Assembly (NCBI RefSeq): GCF_021730395.1
Contig: NC_069367.1
Coordinates: forward strand, 14,134,501 to 14,198,500
Reading direction: 5' to 3'
Source: Mercenaria mercenaria
Lineage: Eukaryota > Mollusca > Bivalvia > Venerida > Veneridae
DNA: 64,000 nucleotides
Shown: positions 12,601-24,549 of the stretch, piece after piece
Layout of the letters: each line of letters begins with the position of its first letter
Position numbering within the stretch: the first letter of the stretch is position 1
Notes under the pieces: generated by a model
Seen by the model: only the letters and a program-made list of their open reading frames with translations
Databases searched by the model: none
What the model was told of the DNA's origin: nothing
Translations under genes and position numbers: made by a program

Positions 12601-14979
12601 AATGTTGTTTTTTGTGAATATGGAATCTATTTCACTGAGATGTGAGACAGTTTTTACATTTTTATTTTGTGATGATATATATTTCACAAAAATCAAGCAA
12701 ACAGACATCATCCATAATTATGTTCTCCAAATTTTCAGTGTTCATTATATTTATTTTGCGTCTGGCTTGTCTATAAGAATAATTATGCTCGACTTACAAA
12801 AAAATGATTTTTATTAATATTTGAAAGGTATGTGCAAAGTGACATTACAAATGTTAATGAAAATATTTTTTTACAGAGCCTGGCAGATAGCGCTTGAAGA
12901 AGCCAGGACAATGAACAGGACTGGAGAGATCGCAGCACCTCCAGGGGTGGCTGTACCCCCAGGGGCACAGGTTGTCTACCCACAAACATTCACACATGGC
13001 TATCCTGGTCAGATAATAGCAGCCCCTGGACAGTATGGTACATGTATTTTCTTACAAACTACCTGTGAAATAATATATTTTCATGAGCATAAACATTTCG
13101 TGGTTTGAGCCAAAACAGCTTTTTTATATCACAGTGGATATGAATTTGTGGATTGCAACTTTTGAACTTAAAAGGAATGGGGAACTTTACTTGTTCAATG
13201 GGATTTAAAATTGTGGATTGACGACCCTGAAATTCACAAAAGTAGTTCACAACGAATATTAATGATTTTACATTTATGAAATTAAGGACAAATATCCTAA
13301 AGAAAAGACTGTTCTAAGAACCCAGTCTCTTCCAACTGAAACCATTAATGTGTACATACAGACAACATAGACAGAACAAACATAGATTGCAACACAGTAG
13401 GGCAAAGTCTTGGAACAGTCAATTGTATGTACCAAACTGCACTAAAGTCTTGCATTTTAGCACTGTTCTAGAAAAACACACTCTTACATTTCTTCTTTGG
13501 TTTTTTACCTGTTTTCTGTTTAAGAGACAGATTTAATTAGGATAGGATACTGTCGAGGGACGCGGATTGGGTATAATCGGAAAATTTTAACAGAAGCCGT
13601 TTTGATCTGCATGCAACATATTCATTGATATTGCCAGCTGAAAATTTATAGGTTGCTGGTTTGTGTCTCGCCCAACAGCAGGCAGCCAAAGCTGTTGTGA
13701 ATGCCTTTTCTGCACTTTTCATGTCTATTTCTGATAATTCAGATATAATCCTGATTCAGTCAAATTAGGTATTATAAAAGAATATTTTAATGTTTTCTTG
13801 TACCACATAAAAGTTCATTTACTGTCTTGTTCACAAAGTAATACGGTTTTTCGCTTATTTTGGCTTTATTGTGCAAGAATCAGGTTTTGATTATGCAACA
13901 TTCTAAAGATTTATGGTGATGGAAGTAGTAACAGTTGGAATTTTTAAGATACATGTATATCTTTAGTAATGACAGTTAAAAAGTGTTTTTCACTGTGAAA
14001 AGATTAAAAAAATATCACATTAATTTTGAAACCTGAAAAGTTTTATCACAGAAATGCTCACTAAGATATCCAGAAGGGTTTTTCTAACAATTTGTTGATA
14101 TATAAAGCCAAAGTTGGCATTAAGAAAAAGGGTATGCAAAATGGCTGAAATGATTATTGATGATAAAAACTTGTCAAGATATTTTGAATAATTTTACAGT
14201 TCTGTACCACATGTAGAGTTCTTAACCCTTACCCTGCCAAATTTCTTTAATGAACTTGTCCATCTTTCAATTTGGACAGTACCAATAACTGTTACAAGGG
14301 ATGCTTAACATAAAGTGACTGACTGAATGTCAAACAGTGCAGATATGCATGGATGTGCAGACTGATCATGATCCTTAGTAACACTGGCTGCAAAGGCAGA
14401 ATCAATCGTGTTCAGCGTAATAATGGTTAATAGTGGTGTATAATATGTGGGGTGTTGTCTTTTTATCAAAAAAGGAATAAGAGAAAAATGTTGTTATGGA
14501 AAAGGTGGACCAAACAGTAGGTAAAAGCTACTCTACAGTGTTTGATTTGTAAAGTGGCTCAGACAATTGAATTGTTAGTTATTTAAAGTGATTGTCAATC
14601 TTTAAGCTAAATGAATGAGTAGATTGGGTGAGTCATGAAGGTATGCTGTATGATTTATGAATGTATGCATCAATTTCTGTAACTCAGATGATTGAATTTT
14701 AAGTTACATGTATTTAACGTGAGTGTCAATCTTTAAGTTAAATGAATAAATAGATTTGGTGATTCATGAAGGTATACTGTATGATTTATGAAGGATATAT
14801 GCAACAGTTTCTTTAGCTTAGATGATTATGTTCATTTTTCAGTGGTGAGAGATGCTTCAGGAGGTGGAACTGTTGTCATGGGGAACCAGCCAGGTCAGGT
14901 GGTTTGTGTCCGGGAACCATATTACTACCGCAGGGGATACTACTCTCCCCTCATCATGGGACCAGTCTTGTGGTGGTGA
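9654..14979 (+). CDS. PLEKHB2: Evectin-like PH-domain protein (PLEKHB family)
   Basis: Five coding exons: 9654-9696, 10265-10410, 11454-11560, 12877-13037, 14843-14979. All junctions are GT-AG and keep frame, giving 197 aa. An in-frame TGA at 9642 fixes the start. The PH domain fills residues ~6-109, from KAGWLQRKS through HRWKKNWFVLY to the closing helix AWQIALEEAR. A Pro/Gly/Tyr-rich tail follows (GAQVVYPQ, then VVCVREPYYYRRGYY), matching the PLEKHB2 layout. Evectins are recycling-endosome proteins whose PH domain binds phosphatidylserine. The Lys equivalent to human evectin-2 Lys20 is present (K22, first Lys of RWKKNW). The tail ends in a short SPLIMGPVLWW where vertebrate evectins have a longer hydrophobic anchor. 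The symbol is by family likeness; one invertebrate gene may represent both PLEKHB1 and PLEKHB2. Confidence 0.9.
10005..10225 (-). mobile_element. tRNA-derived SINE, minus strand
   Basis: Read on the minus strand, the head resembles a tRNA: a TAGCTCAACAGGGAAAGCGC box-A-like part and GTTTGATCC as a degenerate box B. The body (on the + strand, CTGGATTCTGTACCAGTAC and TGCCAACTTCCCCA) is shared with the copy at 30585-30785. It lies in intron 1 of the evectin gene, ending only about 40 bases before exon 2. Confidence 0.6.
10411..11158. other. Evectin intron 2, first part, unassigned
   Basis: AT-rich intron DNA. Around 10880-10960 there is a weak match to the GCGACCAATGCAGACC theme of the fold-back MITE family; otherwise I see nothing. 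Confidence 0.35.
11159..11317. repeat. Palindromic element (family I), decayed tip
   Basis: An inverted repeat with arms GATTTTAGTTTTG, TTTGTTGGCAAAT and GTTCAGATGC mirrored on the right. The tip is a GGGCC / GGCC stem around TTT. On the minus strand the mismatch positions read AA facing AA rather than GA facing GA. That is what CpG loss would give from the CGAG tips of the other families, but this is an inference. Confidence 0.6.
11575..12480. repeat. Degenerate ~150-bp tandem repeat in evectin intron 3
   Basis: About five to six units share GAGTTATTGCCCTTTGATTA, CTTCATAGGAAGCTTCACT and CACCATTTCTTGTC-like blocks. The array starts with a CTGTCTGTCCATCTGTCC run like the other GTCCGTCC-headed repeats here. 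No coding potential is apparent. Confidence 0.7.
13038..14225. other. Evectin intron 4, mostly unassigned
   Basis: 13100-13260 resembles a dispersed element with repeated TTGTGGATTG motifs and TTCGTGGTTTGAGC. The remainder is AT-rich without recognisable genes. Confidence 0.35.
14226..14426. mobile_element. TTAA MITE family 5, copy 1
   Basis: Bounded by TTAA (14222-14225 and 14427-14430). It starts CCCTTACCCTGCCAAATTTC and contains GCACGGATGTGCAGA-like and GCAAAGGCAGAATCAATCGT blocks shared with the copy at 23514. A CCC start next to TTAA is typical of piggyBac ends. Confidence 0.7.
14562..14827. repeat. Two-copy ~123-bp tandem duplication
   Basis: GTGTCAATCTTTAAG (or close variant), AAATGAAT, GATTTGGTGA-like and GTATACTGTATGATTTATGAA-like blocks occur twice, in order, just before evectin exon 5. 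Confidence 0.7.
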
Positions 14980-16470
14980 GCAGTGTGTTGGATGTAACCA
15001 TAGCAACAGTGTAAACAACTTGCATACTGTAAATGTCTATAAGGTCAGGATAAAAATGTGTAATATTTTGCACCAAGACTGCAATGTCCATGTAAGGAAG
15101 GAAAAGAGTGTAATGTACTGTTGCTGAATACTTTTTTTTTTTTTTGATATTCCATTGACATAGTGTTATGTTTTTATGTTGTATTCTTATATTTTTGATA
15201 TTCTTTAGGTAGATCTATTGAGATCTTTGAATGTTTTTCTAAATGATTTATGTGTGAGATTATGACTGGAAACAGCAGCCCAGTTTTCTCTTTTTGTATA
15301 TTTAGCCCAGAACCAGCTAGTGGTTCAGGGCAAGCTGTTAGTACACATGGATTGTGTCTGTGTCGGCCATCATCTCCAACAATTTTGCTTAGACAGCTTC
15401 CTCTGAAACAACTTGTCAGAATTACATCAAACTTGGCAGGTAGCATATTGGCCATGCATCTTCCTCTTATTTATTGTAATCATTTTGCTTGACTGCAGTT
15501 AGGGGTTGCCAGGGTTGAAAATAGAAAAAATCTAAAAGACTTCTTCTAATGAACCACATGATGAATCTCGACAATACTTGGTCTATATCATCGTTGGATG
15601 TGATTTTCTTAATTGCTTTCAAATTCTTTTTCTTGACTGCAATTAGGGGTTACCAGACCTAAAAGCAGAACATCAACTTCTTTTGGTTTGCTTGATGAAT
15701 CTTCAACAAATTTGGCCAGAAGTAAGATAAAAAGGTCATGGACAGGTGAACAGTATAGGGCTTACATGGCACCTTTCTATATTCAATATATTTCACCAGT
15801 TTTGTTTCAGTCATGAAATTCTTGTTCTCCCCTGCCATGACTGATATATAATTTTGGTGCAAAGAAGTTGTGGTTGTTCCATTTTCATATTATGTATATA
15901 TATATTTTTTAAAAATGGGAAAAAAGATGCATTTAAATGTCATGCAATTCTCTTTTCTGCTGATTCTAGTCATAAAGTGATGATATTTGAATGTTAAAGG
16001 TTTTGTCCATTTTGAGCAGATATAGATAAGGTTGTGCATTATTCGTGATTTATTTTTCTTGCATATCGGACAGGATTTCAGCGTTTTTTTGGTGCAGCTG
16101 GAAAAAACTCGTCTGATACCCAAGATGTAAGATGACTCTCATGCTGCAATTTATATTGATATAAAAAAATTCATAAATCCACATGATGCTATGATAAAAA
16201 TAGTTCTTAAAAGAAAAGTATTTATTTTATTACAATTTTGCTATTATTTGGAGAATTATGATATGCAAGAAAAAAATCCATCACAAGTTTTATGTGTGGA
16301 TAGAAATATCCAGTTCTTGGACATTTGTTTTTGTGGTAACTCGGCAAAGCCTCATTATAACCTAAACAATGTTAGTTTACTGTCATGATATGCAATTAGA
16401 TGTTGAAAAGTTTTGTCTATGTTTTACGTTATATGTGGAAAAATAAAAGTATTTCCTTTCTGCAATACTT
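14980..16470 (+). other. Evectin 3' flank / probable 3' UTR with repeats
   Basis: 15300-15660 carries a dispersed repeat (AACTTGTCAGAATTACATCAAACTTGG-type blocks, twice). AATAAA-like signals occur, for example AAAATAAAAG near 16440, but I cannot tell which is used. No further exon is convincing. Confidence 0.4.
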
Positions 16471-16623
16471 GTTCAATGTGTGTATTATAACGCAATTTCA
16501 ATTGATAACTGTTTTAAAATATTAAAGGGGCTTGCATTTTGAGTAGTTTGAAATATTACTGTATTTTTGTGCACTTTAGCCTAATGATTATATACATGTA
16601 CAGGTAGTGGACCTGTGTTGACA

Positions 16624-16746
16624 CCTGGCAATTTACGTGTGATTACATATTCTCATAATGCAACTTGGCAGTTTACGTGTGATTACATATTCTTATAATG
16701 CAACTTGGCAGTTTACATGTGATTACATATTCCCATGATGCAACTC
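16624..16746. repeat. Three-copy 40-bp tandem repeat
   Basis: GTGTGATTACATATTC and ATGCAACTTGGCAG recur three times at 40-base spacing. Confidence 0.85.
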
Positions 16747-17144
16747 GGCATTTTTCAGACGTTAAGGAGCTCAGCGTGCAAATATTTTTCCTCGAAAACG
16801 TGAATATACGAAAATAAATCGCTTTTGAAGAATACATAATTTGCTGATGGTCATTACTGATCCACTACCTTAATGATATAATATGTAAATATAAAAATAT
16901 GCAATCCTACTATAATTTACTGTAACATTTTCTAACCTCATGAAAATGTCATCTATCGTTGTCACTATATGCTATTCTTGTGTTATTTAATGATGTAATT
17001 CTCTCTGTGATATAAATTCATGTACAGCATTATTTCTGGAGCCAGATCATGATATAGTGCAAATTTGTTACCATTATTCAGTAACATATGTAATAAAAAA
17101 TAATTATAAGTGTAGATGCATTTGTTTAAAGATTATTAGATTTG

Positions 17145-17240
17145 TAAAAAGAAGTATGCAATTGTTCTTTTGGTGAATGATGCAGTGCTCCTAGAGTCGC
17201 GCAATATTTATGCTACAGAACCCGTGCATATTTCTAGATA
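17145..17240. repeat. Half copy of palindromic family H
   Basis: Matches the tip and one arm of the 2894-3023 palindrome: CTCCTAGAGTCGCGCAATAT, then ACCCGTGCATATTTC. The opposite arm is absent or strongly diverged. Confidence 0.55.
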
Positions 17241-17634
17241 CAAATCCATTTTTGACCTTCAGTTTGACTATGATGCCTAACTTCTTAATATTATTAACAT
17301 TTTTACATGAATTTAGTTTTTAATTGTAATAAAGCAGTTTAATATATATACATTTACTGAATGGCTTATTGGTCAATAGTAAAAACTATTGCATGAGATC
17401 AGAAGGACCAGGGGTCAATAGGTTTTGTCATTTGACTGGCAAGCCATTCAAAAAGGTGTTTTATTACAGAACATCAGAAATAGATTTCATTTAACTATTT
17501 TTTTCAAGTTTTGACTTTTGCCCAACAAAATACATGGTGGTGAACTATTGACTGGTTATATTGCACAAACTGTGGACTGGCGATTTATAAATGGAGTCAT
17601 GGAATAAAAAATCTTAATGACAATAGGTCTTTAA

Positions 17635-18154
17635 GGATAACATGGTGTAATAGCCATATTTCATATCTTGTAACTGGATGGTAATATTTAAACGAAATTT
17701 GGTCACTTTAAAGACTTTCAAAATTAAAAATGTTTCACCGAGAGATTTTTCAAATTTTGTCATTTTTTGGGGAGATAATCGGTATTGAAGTTAACATTGA
17801 TGCCTATGGGAAATATATAATTTCTTTAATTATGAGAATCTGAACTTGGATTTCGAGAAACTTTTGCGGTAGAAAGCTGCATTATATGATTCTGATACAA
17901 ATATCAAAAAGAAATCTAAAATTCCCCGTAGGAGAAAGGGAGAAAATCATTTTTTCTAGTTTTCAGGGGAGATAATTCATGAAAACCCAAAATTATCAGG
18001 GGAGGTAATGTACAGAAAATTTTTGATAACATCTGTCACTATATATCTTGTCAATTATGCACCTTTTTTCTATCGTTTGACATTTTTAAAGCTTACATTA
18101 TCAAGTTGTATGTATGCTTTTGGTGAAATTGTGGCCTATTACACCATGTTATCC
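17635..18154. mobile_element. TTAA MITE family 4, copy 1 (520 bp)
   Basis: TTAA at 17631-17634 and 18155-18158 flank a perfect inverted end pair beginning GGATAACATGGTGTAATAG. There is no coding sequence. A second copy is at 58915-59429. Confidence 0.85.
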
Positions 18155-18316
18155 TTAAGTAATTTATTTACATATATTAAATGAATATTTTTTGAAGGGC
18201 AGAAGCATATTAGGGTAAAATCAAGAATTTGCTGTTTGAAACTTTTTGTTATTTGTGCCATTCTTGTCTGTACTGGTCTGTCAATGTACTTACTGTAAAT
18301 TTATTTTTGAAATGCA

Positions 18317-19020
18317 TTACATGTTGATTTTTATGCCGTCTGTGTTGGAGGGCATATAGTGTTTGAACTGTCCGTCCATCACACTTTCTTGTGTAATCAC
18401 CCCTCCAACAGTTTTCATCCAATTCAAATGAAACTTGGTAAATATCTTCTGCATGAAGTGGATATTGGCATACTGTTTGTACTGATAATTACTGTTCATC
18501 TAAATTATGTTTGAAACTTTGAATTTCCTTTTTGTTCTGTCATAGATGAATTAGCAAAAAATGCTGCTGAAAATTTGCATAAATGTGTGTTTTGCAGCCT
18601 CTGACAGCTCTGAAAAATTTCATCACTACAAAATATGCTATCAACAAAGTTATGATAACATTTTATGAGAAGTCTAAGCTTAAGACTAAAACATTGTTGA
18701 ATATGAGCCTTGAGCATTGTGTTATCAATGCCTCATACAGTTTAAATTTAACCTAATTGAAACTTGATATAAGGCATCAAATTGAATATGAATATGACAA
18801 GGGAAGATAATCTGGACATTGAAGTCAGATTATAATATATTGAGTTATGCCCCTTTAACAGAACAATTTTACAACAACATCTGTACCTTGTGTACTTATC
18901 TTCTCCTACAGTTTTCTTCCAATTCAAATGAAACTTATAGGTAAACATGATCAACACTAAGTGGATAAGCAGGAGTATTGTCACTTGATTGTCAGATTTG
19001 TTTTAGTTTGTCCCTCTGGA
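18317..19020. repeat. Degenerate dispersed repeat
   Basis: Two related blocks, each with ACAGTTTTCATCCAATTCAA or close variant followed by ATGAAACTT and AAGTGGATA, suggest a decayed two-copy repeat. No gene. Confidence 0.5.
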
Positions 19021-19299
19021 CTATTCTGTCTAGCATTTTCAGGGGGCATGTGTACAGTGTTAACACCATTCTTGTTTATGTTAAGTTTGATTTTAAGCCA
19101 TTTCTGTAAATACTGAAAATAAAATTTAATGCTTCATAAGATGTAATTTATATTTTTATTGTTTATCCATGAAATGGAGAGGTAGCTGAAAGAGAAAGGT
19201 CACCATACTGTATACAGTTACAGTAACGGCCCAGCTTTGGTCTTTCCAATCTGTACATGAATTATACCAGCATACACATTGTTTGATATTTCTATTTTC

Positions 19300-20850
19300 C
19301 GTCATTCCGTCCGTCTGTCTGTCCGTCCGTCCGTCCGCAATTTCGTGTCCGGTCATAACTCTGTCATCCATGAAGGGATTTTAATATTACTTGGCACAAA
19401 TGTTCCCCATGATGAGACGACGTGTCATGCGCAAAACCCGGACCCCTAGCTCAAAGGTCAAGGTCACAATTGGAGGTCAAAGGTCAACAGGCCTTTTTTC
19501 CTGTCCAGTCCATAACTCTCCCATCCTTGAAGGGATTTTAGTATTACTTGGTACAAATGTCCCCCATGATGAGTTGACGTGTCATGTGCAAATGCCGGAC
19601 CCCTAGCTCAAAGGTCAAGGTCACAATTGGAGGTCAAAGGTCAACAGGGCTATTTACCTGTCCGGTCAATATCTCTGCCATCCATGAAGGGATTTTAATA
19701 TTACTTGGCACAAATGTTACCCATGTGGAGACGACATGTCATGCGCAAAACCTGGACCCCTAGCTTAAAGGTCAAGGTCACAATTGGAGGTCAAAGGTCA
19801 ACAGGGCTTTTTTCCTGTCCGGTCCATAACTCTCCCATCCATGAAGGGATTTTAATATTACTTGGTACAAATGTACCTCATAATAAGGCGATGTGTCATG
19901 CACAACTTTCAGACCCCTAGCTCAAAGGTCAAGGTCACACTTAGCAGTCAAATGTTAACATAGCATGAATAGGGTCTGTTTCGTGTCCGGTCCATAACTC
20001 TGACATTCATTAAGGGATTTTAATATTACTTGGCACAAGTGTTCCCCATGATGAGACGACGTGTCGTGCGCAAATCCCGGACCCTTAGCTCAAAGGTCAA
20101 GGTCACAATTGGGGGTCAAAGGTCAACAGAGTTTTTTTCCTTCCCGTCCATAACTCTGCCATCCATGAAGGGATTTTAATATTACTTGGCACAAATGTTC
20201 CCCCTGATGAGACAACATGTCATGCGCAAAGCCCAGACCCTTAGCTCAAAGGTCAAGGTCACAATTGGAGGTCAAAGGTCAATAAGGTTTTTTTCCTGTC
20301 CGATCTAGAACTCTGTCATCCATCAAGGGATTACAATATTACTTGGCATAAATGTTCCCCATGATCAGACGACCTGTCACGCGCAACACCCAGTACCCTA
20401 GCTTAAAGGTCAAGGTCACATTTTGAGATCAAAGGTCAAGAGGATTTTTTTCCTGTCCGGTCTATAACTTTGTCATGCAAAACAGGATTTAGATATCAGT
20501 TGGCACAAATATTCCCCTGGATGAGACAACATGTCTTGCGCAAAACCCAGGCCCAAGGTCTAATGTCAAGGTCACACTTAGAGACCAAAGGTCAGACACA
20601 AGAATGACTTTGTCTGGAGCATTTCTTCTTCATGCATGGAGGGATTGTGATGTAACTTGGCACAAATGTTCACCAACATAAGACGGATTGTCATGCCCAA
20701 GAACCTGGTCCCTAGGTCTAAGGTCAAGGTCATATTTAGAGGTCAAAGGTCAAATTCAAGAATGACTTTGTACGGAGCATTTCTTCTTCATGCATGGAGG
20801 AATTTTGATGTAACTTGGACCAAATGTTCACCACCATGAGGCACCCTTGT
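19300..20850. repeat. ~157-bp tandem repeat, about 9-10 units, rich in AGGTCA
   Basis: Headed by a GTCCGTCC run (near 19305-19335). Units start with a form of GGTCCATAACTCTGCCATCC (19351, ~19506, 19663, 19820, 19989, ~20145, 20302, 20459, then two diverged units). Most units contain AGGTCAAGGTCA and AGGTCAAAGGTCA near their ends. These match consensus nuclear-receptor elements (ERR/SF-1 type and DR1 type). No open frame persists across units. Confidence 0.85.
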
Positions 20851-21270
20851 TTTTAGAATAACGTCCCTTTGTTATTACTATAAATAGATTTTATTGTAAC
20901 TTTTTTATTACTGGCGGTAGAAAAAAATCGAGACCACTTTTCTGTGGTACAACATGCATGATACATCCAATTTTTAGATATATTTTGACCTATGTCTATC
21001 TGTTAAAGAGTTTTTTGTGGACTGATATTACAGATTTTTTTTTTTTTTTTAAGATTAATTTCCCTTTGTTGTTACTATAAATAACTTATATGATAACTTT
21101 TTTATAATCAGCCAAAACAATTCAATATGAAAACAACTGTGGGTTTTTATATATGCACATTTTAATCCAAGTGTGTTGTTATAACATATTGTATATATAG
21201 TACAATATTGTTTATACATCATTGACAGATATCAGTTCATTATGTTATATACTGCAGTAGAGAAAATTAG
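20851..21270. other. Unassigned AT-rich DNA
   Basis: Two related short blocks (TTCCCTTTGTT(G/A)TTACTATAAAT near 20867 and 21060) form a diverged duplication. Nothing else is seen. Confidence 0.35.
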
Positions 21271-21450
21271 GTGCCTTCCAGTAGGGGACTTTGTATTGCA
21301 TGGCAATACTTCATTCACTTGTTAGCTTTGTATCAGGAAATAAACACGTCAAGTTCTGCAGCGGAAATATTGCGCAACTGTAGGAGCTCAATATTCTTCC
21401 GCCATAAAGAACAAGTGCATATTTCCGATGCAAAGATAATAAATAGAGGA
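21271..21450. repeat. Partial copy of palindromic family H
   Basis: Arms with GGAAATAAACACGTCAAGTTCTGCAGCGGAA-type sequence face AAGAACAAGTGCATATTTCCGATGCAAAG-type sequence. The matching tail (CCAATATGAAATTCAGGCG) lies at about 22338-22380, so a family A element may be inserted in it. Confidence 0.55.
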
Positions 21451-21618
21451 TATTATATGAGCGTCTTTCATATTGAATTTATTAAACGAGTTTAATAAAA
21501 TGATAAAATGTGAGGCTTCTTGTCGAAACATAAAACGATCTATTTCCCTTTACTATATATAAACAAGTCAATTCGAATTACACTCACACGACGTCAAACA
21601 TGTGATAAATAGAGGATA

Positions 21619-21771
21619 TTTGTTTGTTTTGAGTGAATATGGAATATATCTCACTGAGAAGTGAGAAAATTTCAAATATTTTCACGAGCGCGTAGCGCGA
21701 GTGAAAATGTGAAAATTTTCTCACTTCGAGATGAGATATATATTCAATATTCACGAAAAACAAACAAATTT
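21619..21771. repeat. Palindromic element, family A
   Basis: Arms of about 65 bases (TTTGTTTGTTTT, GAATATGGAATATATCTCA, GTGAGAAAATTT and their mirrors). Near the tip TTTTCAC pairs with GTGAAAA. CGAG at 21685-21688 faces CGAG at 21698-21701, and a GCGC stem carries a GTA loop (21692-21694). A tail with GCGCGGGAAAC and TGACGTCA (21861-21868) follows, related to the tail of family G. Confidence 0.85.
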
Positions 21772-22149
21772 TCTTTTTATTTGATGCTCAATTACGTTGA
21801 GATGTGCATTTTGCAACTATTTTAATCTCAGCGCGGGAAACAGACGCGCGTAAACAGACATGACGTCAGGCGTGCTGTGACGTTATAAAGACGCATGCAA
21901 CATAAAGTTCCATTTTGTTTTATTTTTTGTTGCAGAACGTTATGAAATTCTCTTTAAGTAAAATAATTTGAATCGAAAAATATACTATAAAGAACAAAGT
22001 GCGACTACAATTTTCATCCTGTTTTAAGCAAATAATTTAAAATTCATACACAATGTAATGAGGGGGCGGAGCTATATCTCTCACAGTGTGAAAATATAGA
22101 TTTCATATTTTCACAGTGTGAGTGATGAGATATGAAAATATTTAACTGA

Positions 22150-23513
22150 TAGAATACAGTATTTCATTAGTTAACATAAAATAAACCTTTTTATTGCATG
22201 CATGTACATAATATCCACAGACATAACTGTAATGTAGATATTATTATGAATTTGTTAAATAGCATGAATAAGACTGACAATACTGTTCAAAATAAAAGAA
22301 TTAATGCAACGATACACATTAAATTACGTGCTGCACCCAATATGAAATTCAGGCGTCAGTGTATGGAAAATTTTTGACCAATATCGTTTAAGGAGTAACT
22401 AGATCAAAAGTCAAGGACAGTGTCCCTCAGACTGAAGATGGTTCCAGCGCAATATCTTTAGAATGCTTTAGCATGCAGTGGTCAATATTCATTAAACGAC
22501 TGCCAATGGTCAGAAGCTGACCCCTAATATTAATTCATAACTTTATCATGACATCACAATACATTAGGGGTTCTAATTGACCAATCAGAGAGCTGCATTT
22601 TCGAGTACCTGCCAGTTTCCACTTGGGTATTATCAAGTATATTTACAATGAACATATAGTGACTTCAGAAATAAATATCACACTAATTTAGAAATCAAAA
22701 TAAGATTTTTCACTGCACATGCCCCAGATGATGCTACAAACAACCAAACTTTGAAGTTTTACTGAAATATTGTATCGATTTAATACCTTTATTTTAGTTA
22801 AAAGTTTGAGATTTTACACAGGGAGTCTATGATAAAGTCCGAGTAAAATGTAATCAATACCCAAGTGAAATTAGTATCATTCCACAATGTTTTGGACATG
22901 TTAAAATTATGAATTGTGTCACAAGGCCAAAGGTCAAGGTTAAAGTAACCTTCAGGCTGTAAGCGGTTTTCGCTCAGTAACTTCTGACATCCTTGATGAG
23001 AAGTCGTGCTTCGTATGTAATAACATATGATTGGCTGTGGTCAGTAGATGACCCCTATTATTTTGGAGGGCAGTGAAACAAATTAGACTGCCATAGTGAC
23101 CTTTAGGTTTAAAACGTTTTCTGTTCAGTATGTAGAGAAGTCTTTGCTTTTCAATGTTAAGACTTCAAATTATGATAAGCGTGTGGTCAGTAGGTCAAGG
23201 TCACTATTACCTAGACACAGAAAGTAGATTTCGATCAATAAATGAGTTTTCGCACTTTTAAGCCTGATTTTGCGGTCATTAGATGGTTATTGACGGATAG
23301 CAAGAGAATAATTTCAGACTTGAGTCATCAAACTTGGTAGATTTCGTGACAGTGATGTCTGAAATTTGTGTATGTGTGCAAGAATCATCAGTTTTTAACA
23401 GATCTTCATAAAACTCGATCACTATGATTTTGTTCTATCAAACAGTATTCCACTCGTAGTTCTTCTTGTGACCTTTTAATCTTGATATAATAATAATCTT
23501 TATACTGTTTAAC
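22150..23513. repeat. Degenerate dispersed repeats, no gene
   Basis: Contains the family H tail (about 22330-22380) and then a poorly preserved ~270-bp repeat with CAAGGTCA motifs, for example near 22930 and 23200. No reading frame stands out. Confidence 0.4.
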
Positions 23514-23723
23514 CCTTACCCTGCTAAATTTCTATAATGTGCTTGTCCACCTTTTAATTTGAACTGTACCATTAGCTGTTAAAAGAGGTGCTTACCAAAA
23601 CGATACTTACTGAATGGCTAACAGTGCGGATCATGATCAGACTGCACGGATGTGCAGATTGATCATGATCTAGGCCTACACTGGTCGCAAAGGCAGAATC
23701 AATCGTTTCCAGCATGATCATGT
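23514..23723. mobile_element. TTAA MITE family 5, copy 2
   Basis: TTAA at 23510-23513 and 23724-23727. Starts CCCTTACCCTGCTAAATTTC and shares the TGATCATGATC and GCAAAGGCAGAATCAATCGT blocks with the copy at 14226. Confidence 0.7.
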
Positions 23724-23727
23724 TTAA

Positions 23728-24447
23728 TTTGTGAAAAGCATGACCGCTTGTGAGCGAGTTTTGTTTTCACATTTCTCTATTTTTAAACCCTTTTGAAATT
23801 TGAAACTTGGATGACCGGTCCAGGGCATGAATGCCCTTTTGTTTTAATAAGCACACAATTACATTTTCTCAATTGCTCAATCCCTACTTAATTTTCGTGC
23901 TCTTTGGGATTAGAGCTATGCCTTTTTTTAAAATACATCTAATTACAATACCTCTTAACTGTAGCAATTTTATTCCGACACGTTCACACATCAGTAAACC
24001 TCTTGTTTATTATTTTGTATTCATGTGTGTATTTCAGCGTTGCGTTAGCGGCCAAACAGATAACAAAAACTATTCGAAAAACGGCGGTAGATCTAGATCT
24101 AACTGTCTTATTTTGATGGAAACATAATTTTAAAGGTGAGTACTCATTTGCTTAGTTACATCATTTCATCACCAATGATCGTGGTTTCCAATAGAATTTG
24201 ATCAAATTTTGTTTTCGAAATTTTTGATGCAGAGAGCTAAATCATTAAAACTGAAGATCCGTGCGGAAACATATTCAAATGAAATATGTTTTTTTTCTGG
24301 TGTTCATGCATGTATAAACCATAAAATCTATTCAATGTGCGCCTTAGAAATAATATCCATAAAAGATAATATTCCAACGATGAATACAGGCCCAGCACCG
24401 TGTGTAGACAGGAACGCTATTTGGCGCAATTTCACATACTAACATCA
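23728..24447. other. Unassigned flank upstream of the first lectin gene
   Basis: Two open frames of 77-98 codons occur here but show no domain, no signal peptide and no conserved composition. I see no support for a gene. Confidence 0.35.
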
Positions 24448-24483
24448 TGACGTCACGTTAACGCTATACACATCACCGGAAGT
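24448..24483 (+). promoter_or_regulatory. TGACGTCA + CCGGAAGT module of the first lectin gene
   Basis: TGACGTCA (24448-24455, CREB/ATF consensus) and CCGGAAGT (24476-24483, ETS consensus) lie about 100 and 74 bases before the start codon. The paralogous gene has the same pair, in the same order and nearly the same spacing, at 48381-48412. Function is inferred from the shared arrangement. Confidence 0.5.
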
Positions 24484-24549
24484 GTAAAATTATGCGACGA
24501 AAAAAATGCCACGAAAGAAAGAAAATGAAATATGTATTAAGTTAAAAAC

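Noticed and set aside
15305-15490. Extra 3' exon of the evectin gene after a pyrimidine-rich acceptor
   Set aside because: It would join in frame from a donor at 14976, but the sequence is part of a dispersed repeat and does not encode the hydrophobic tail expected.
23831-24442. Two open frames (98 and 77 codons) upstream of lectin gene 1
   Set aside because: No signal peptide, domain, splice context or compositional support.
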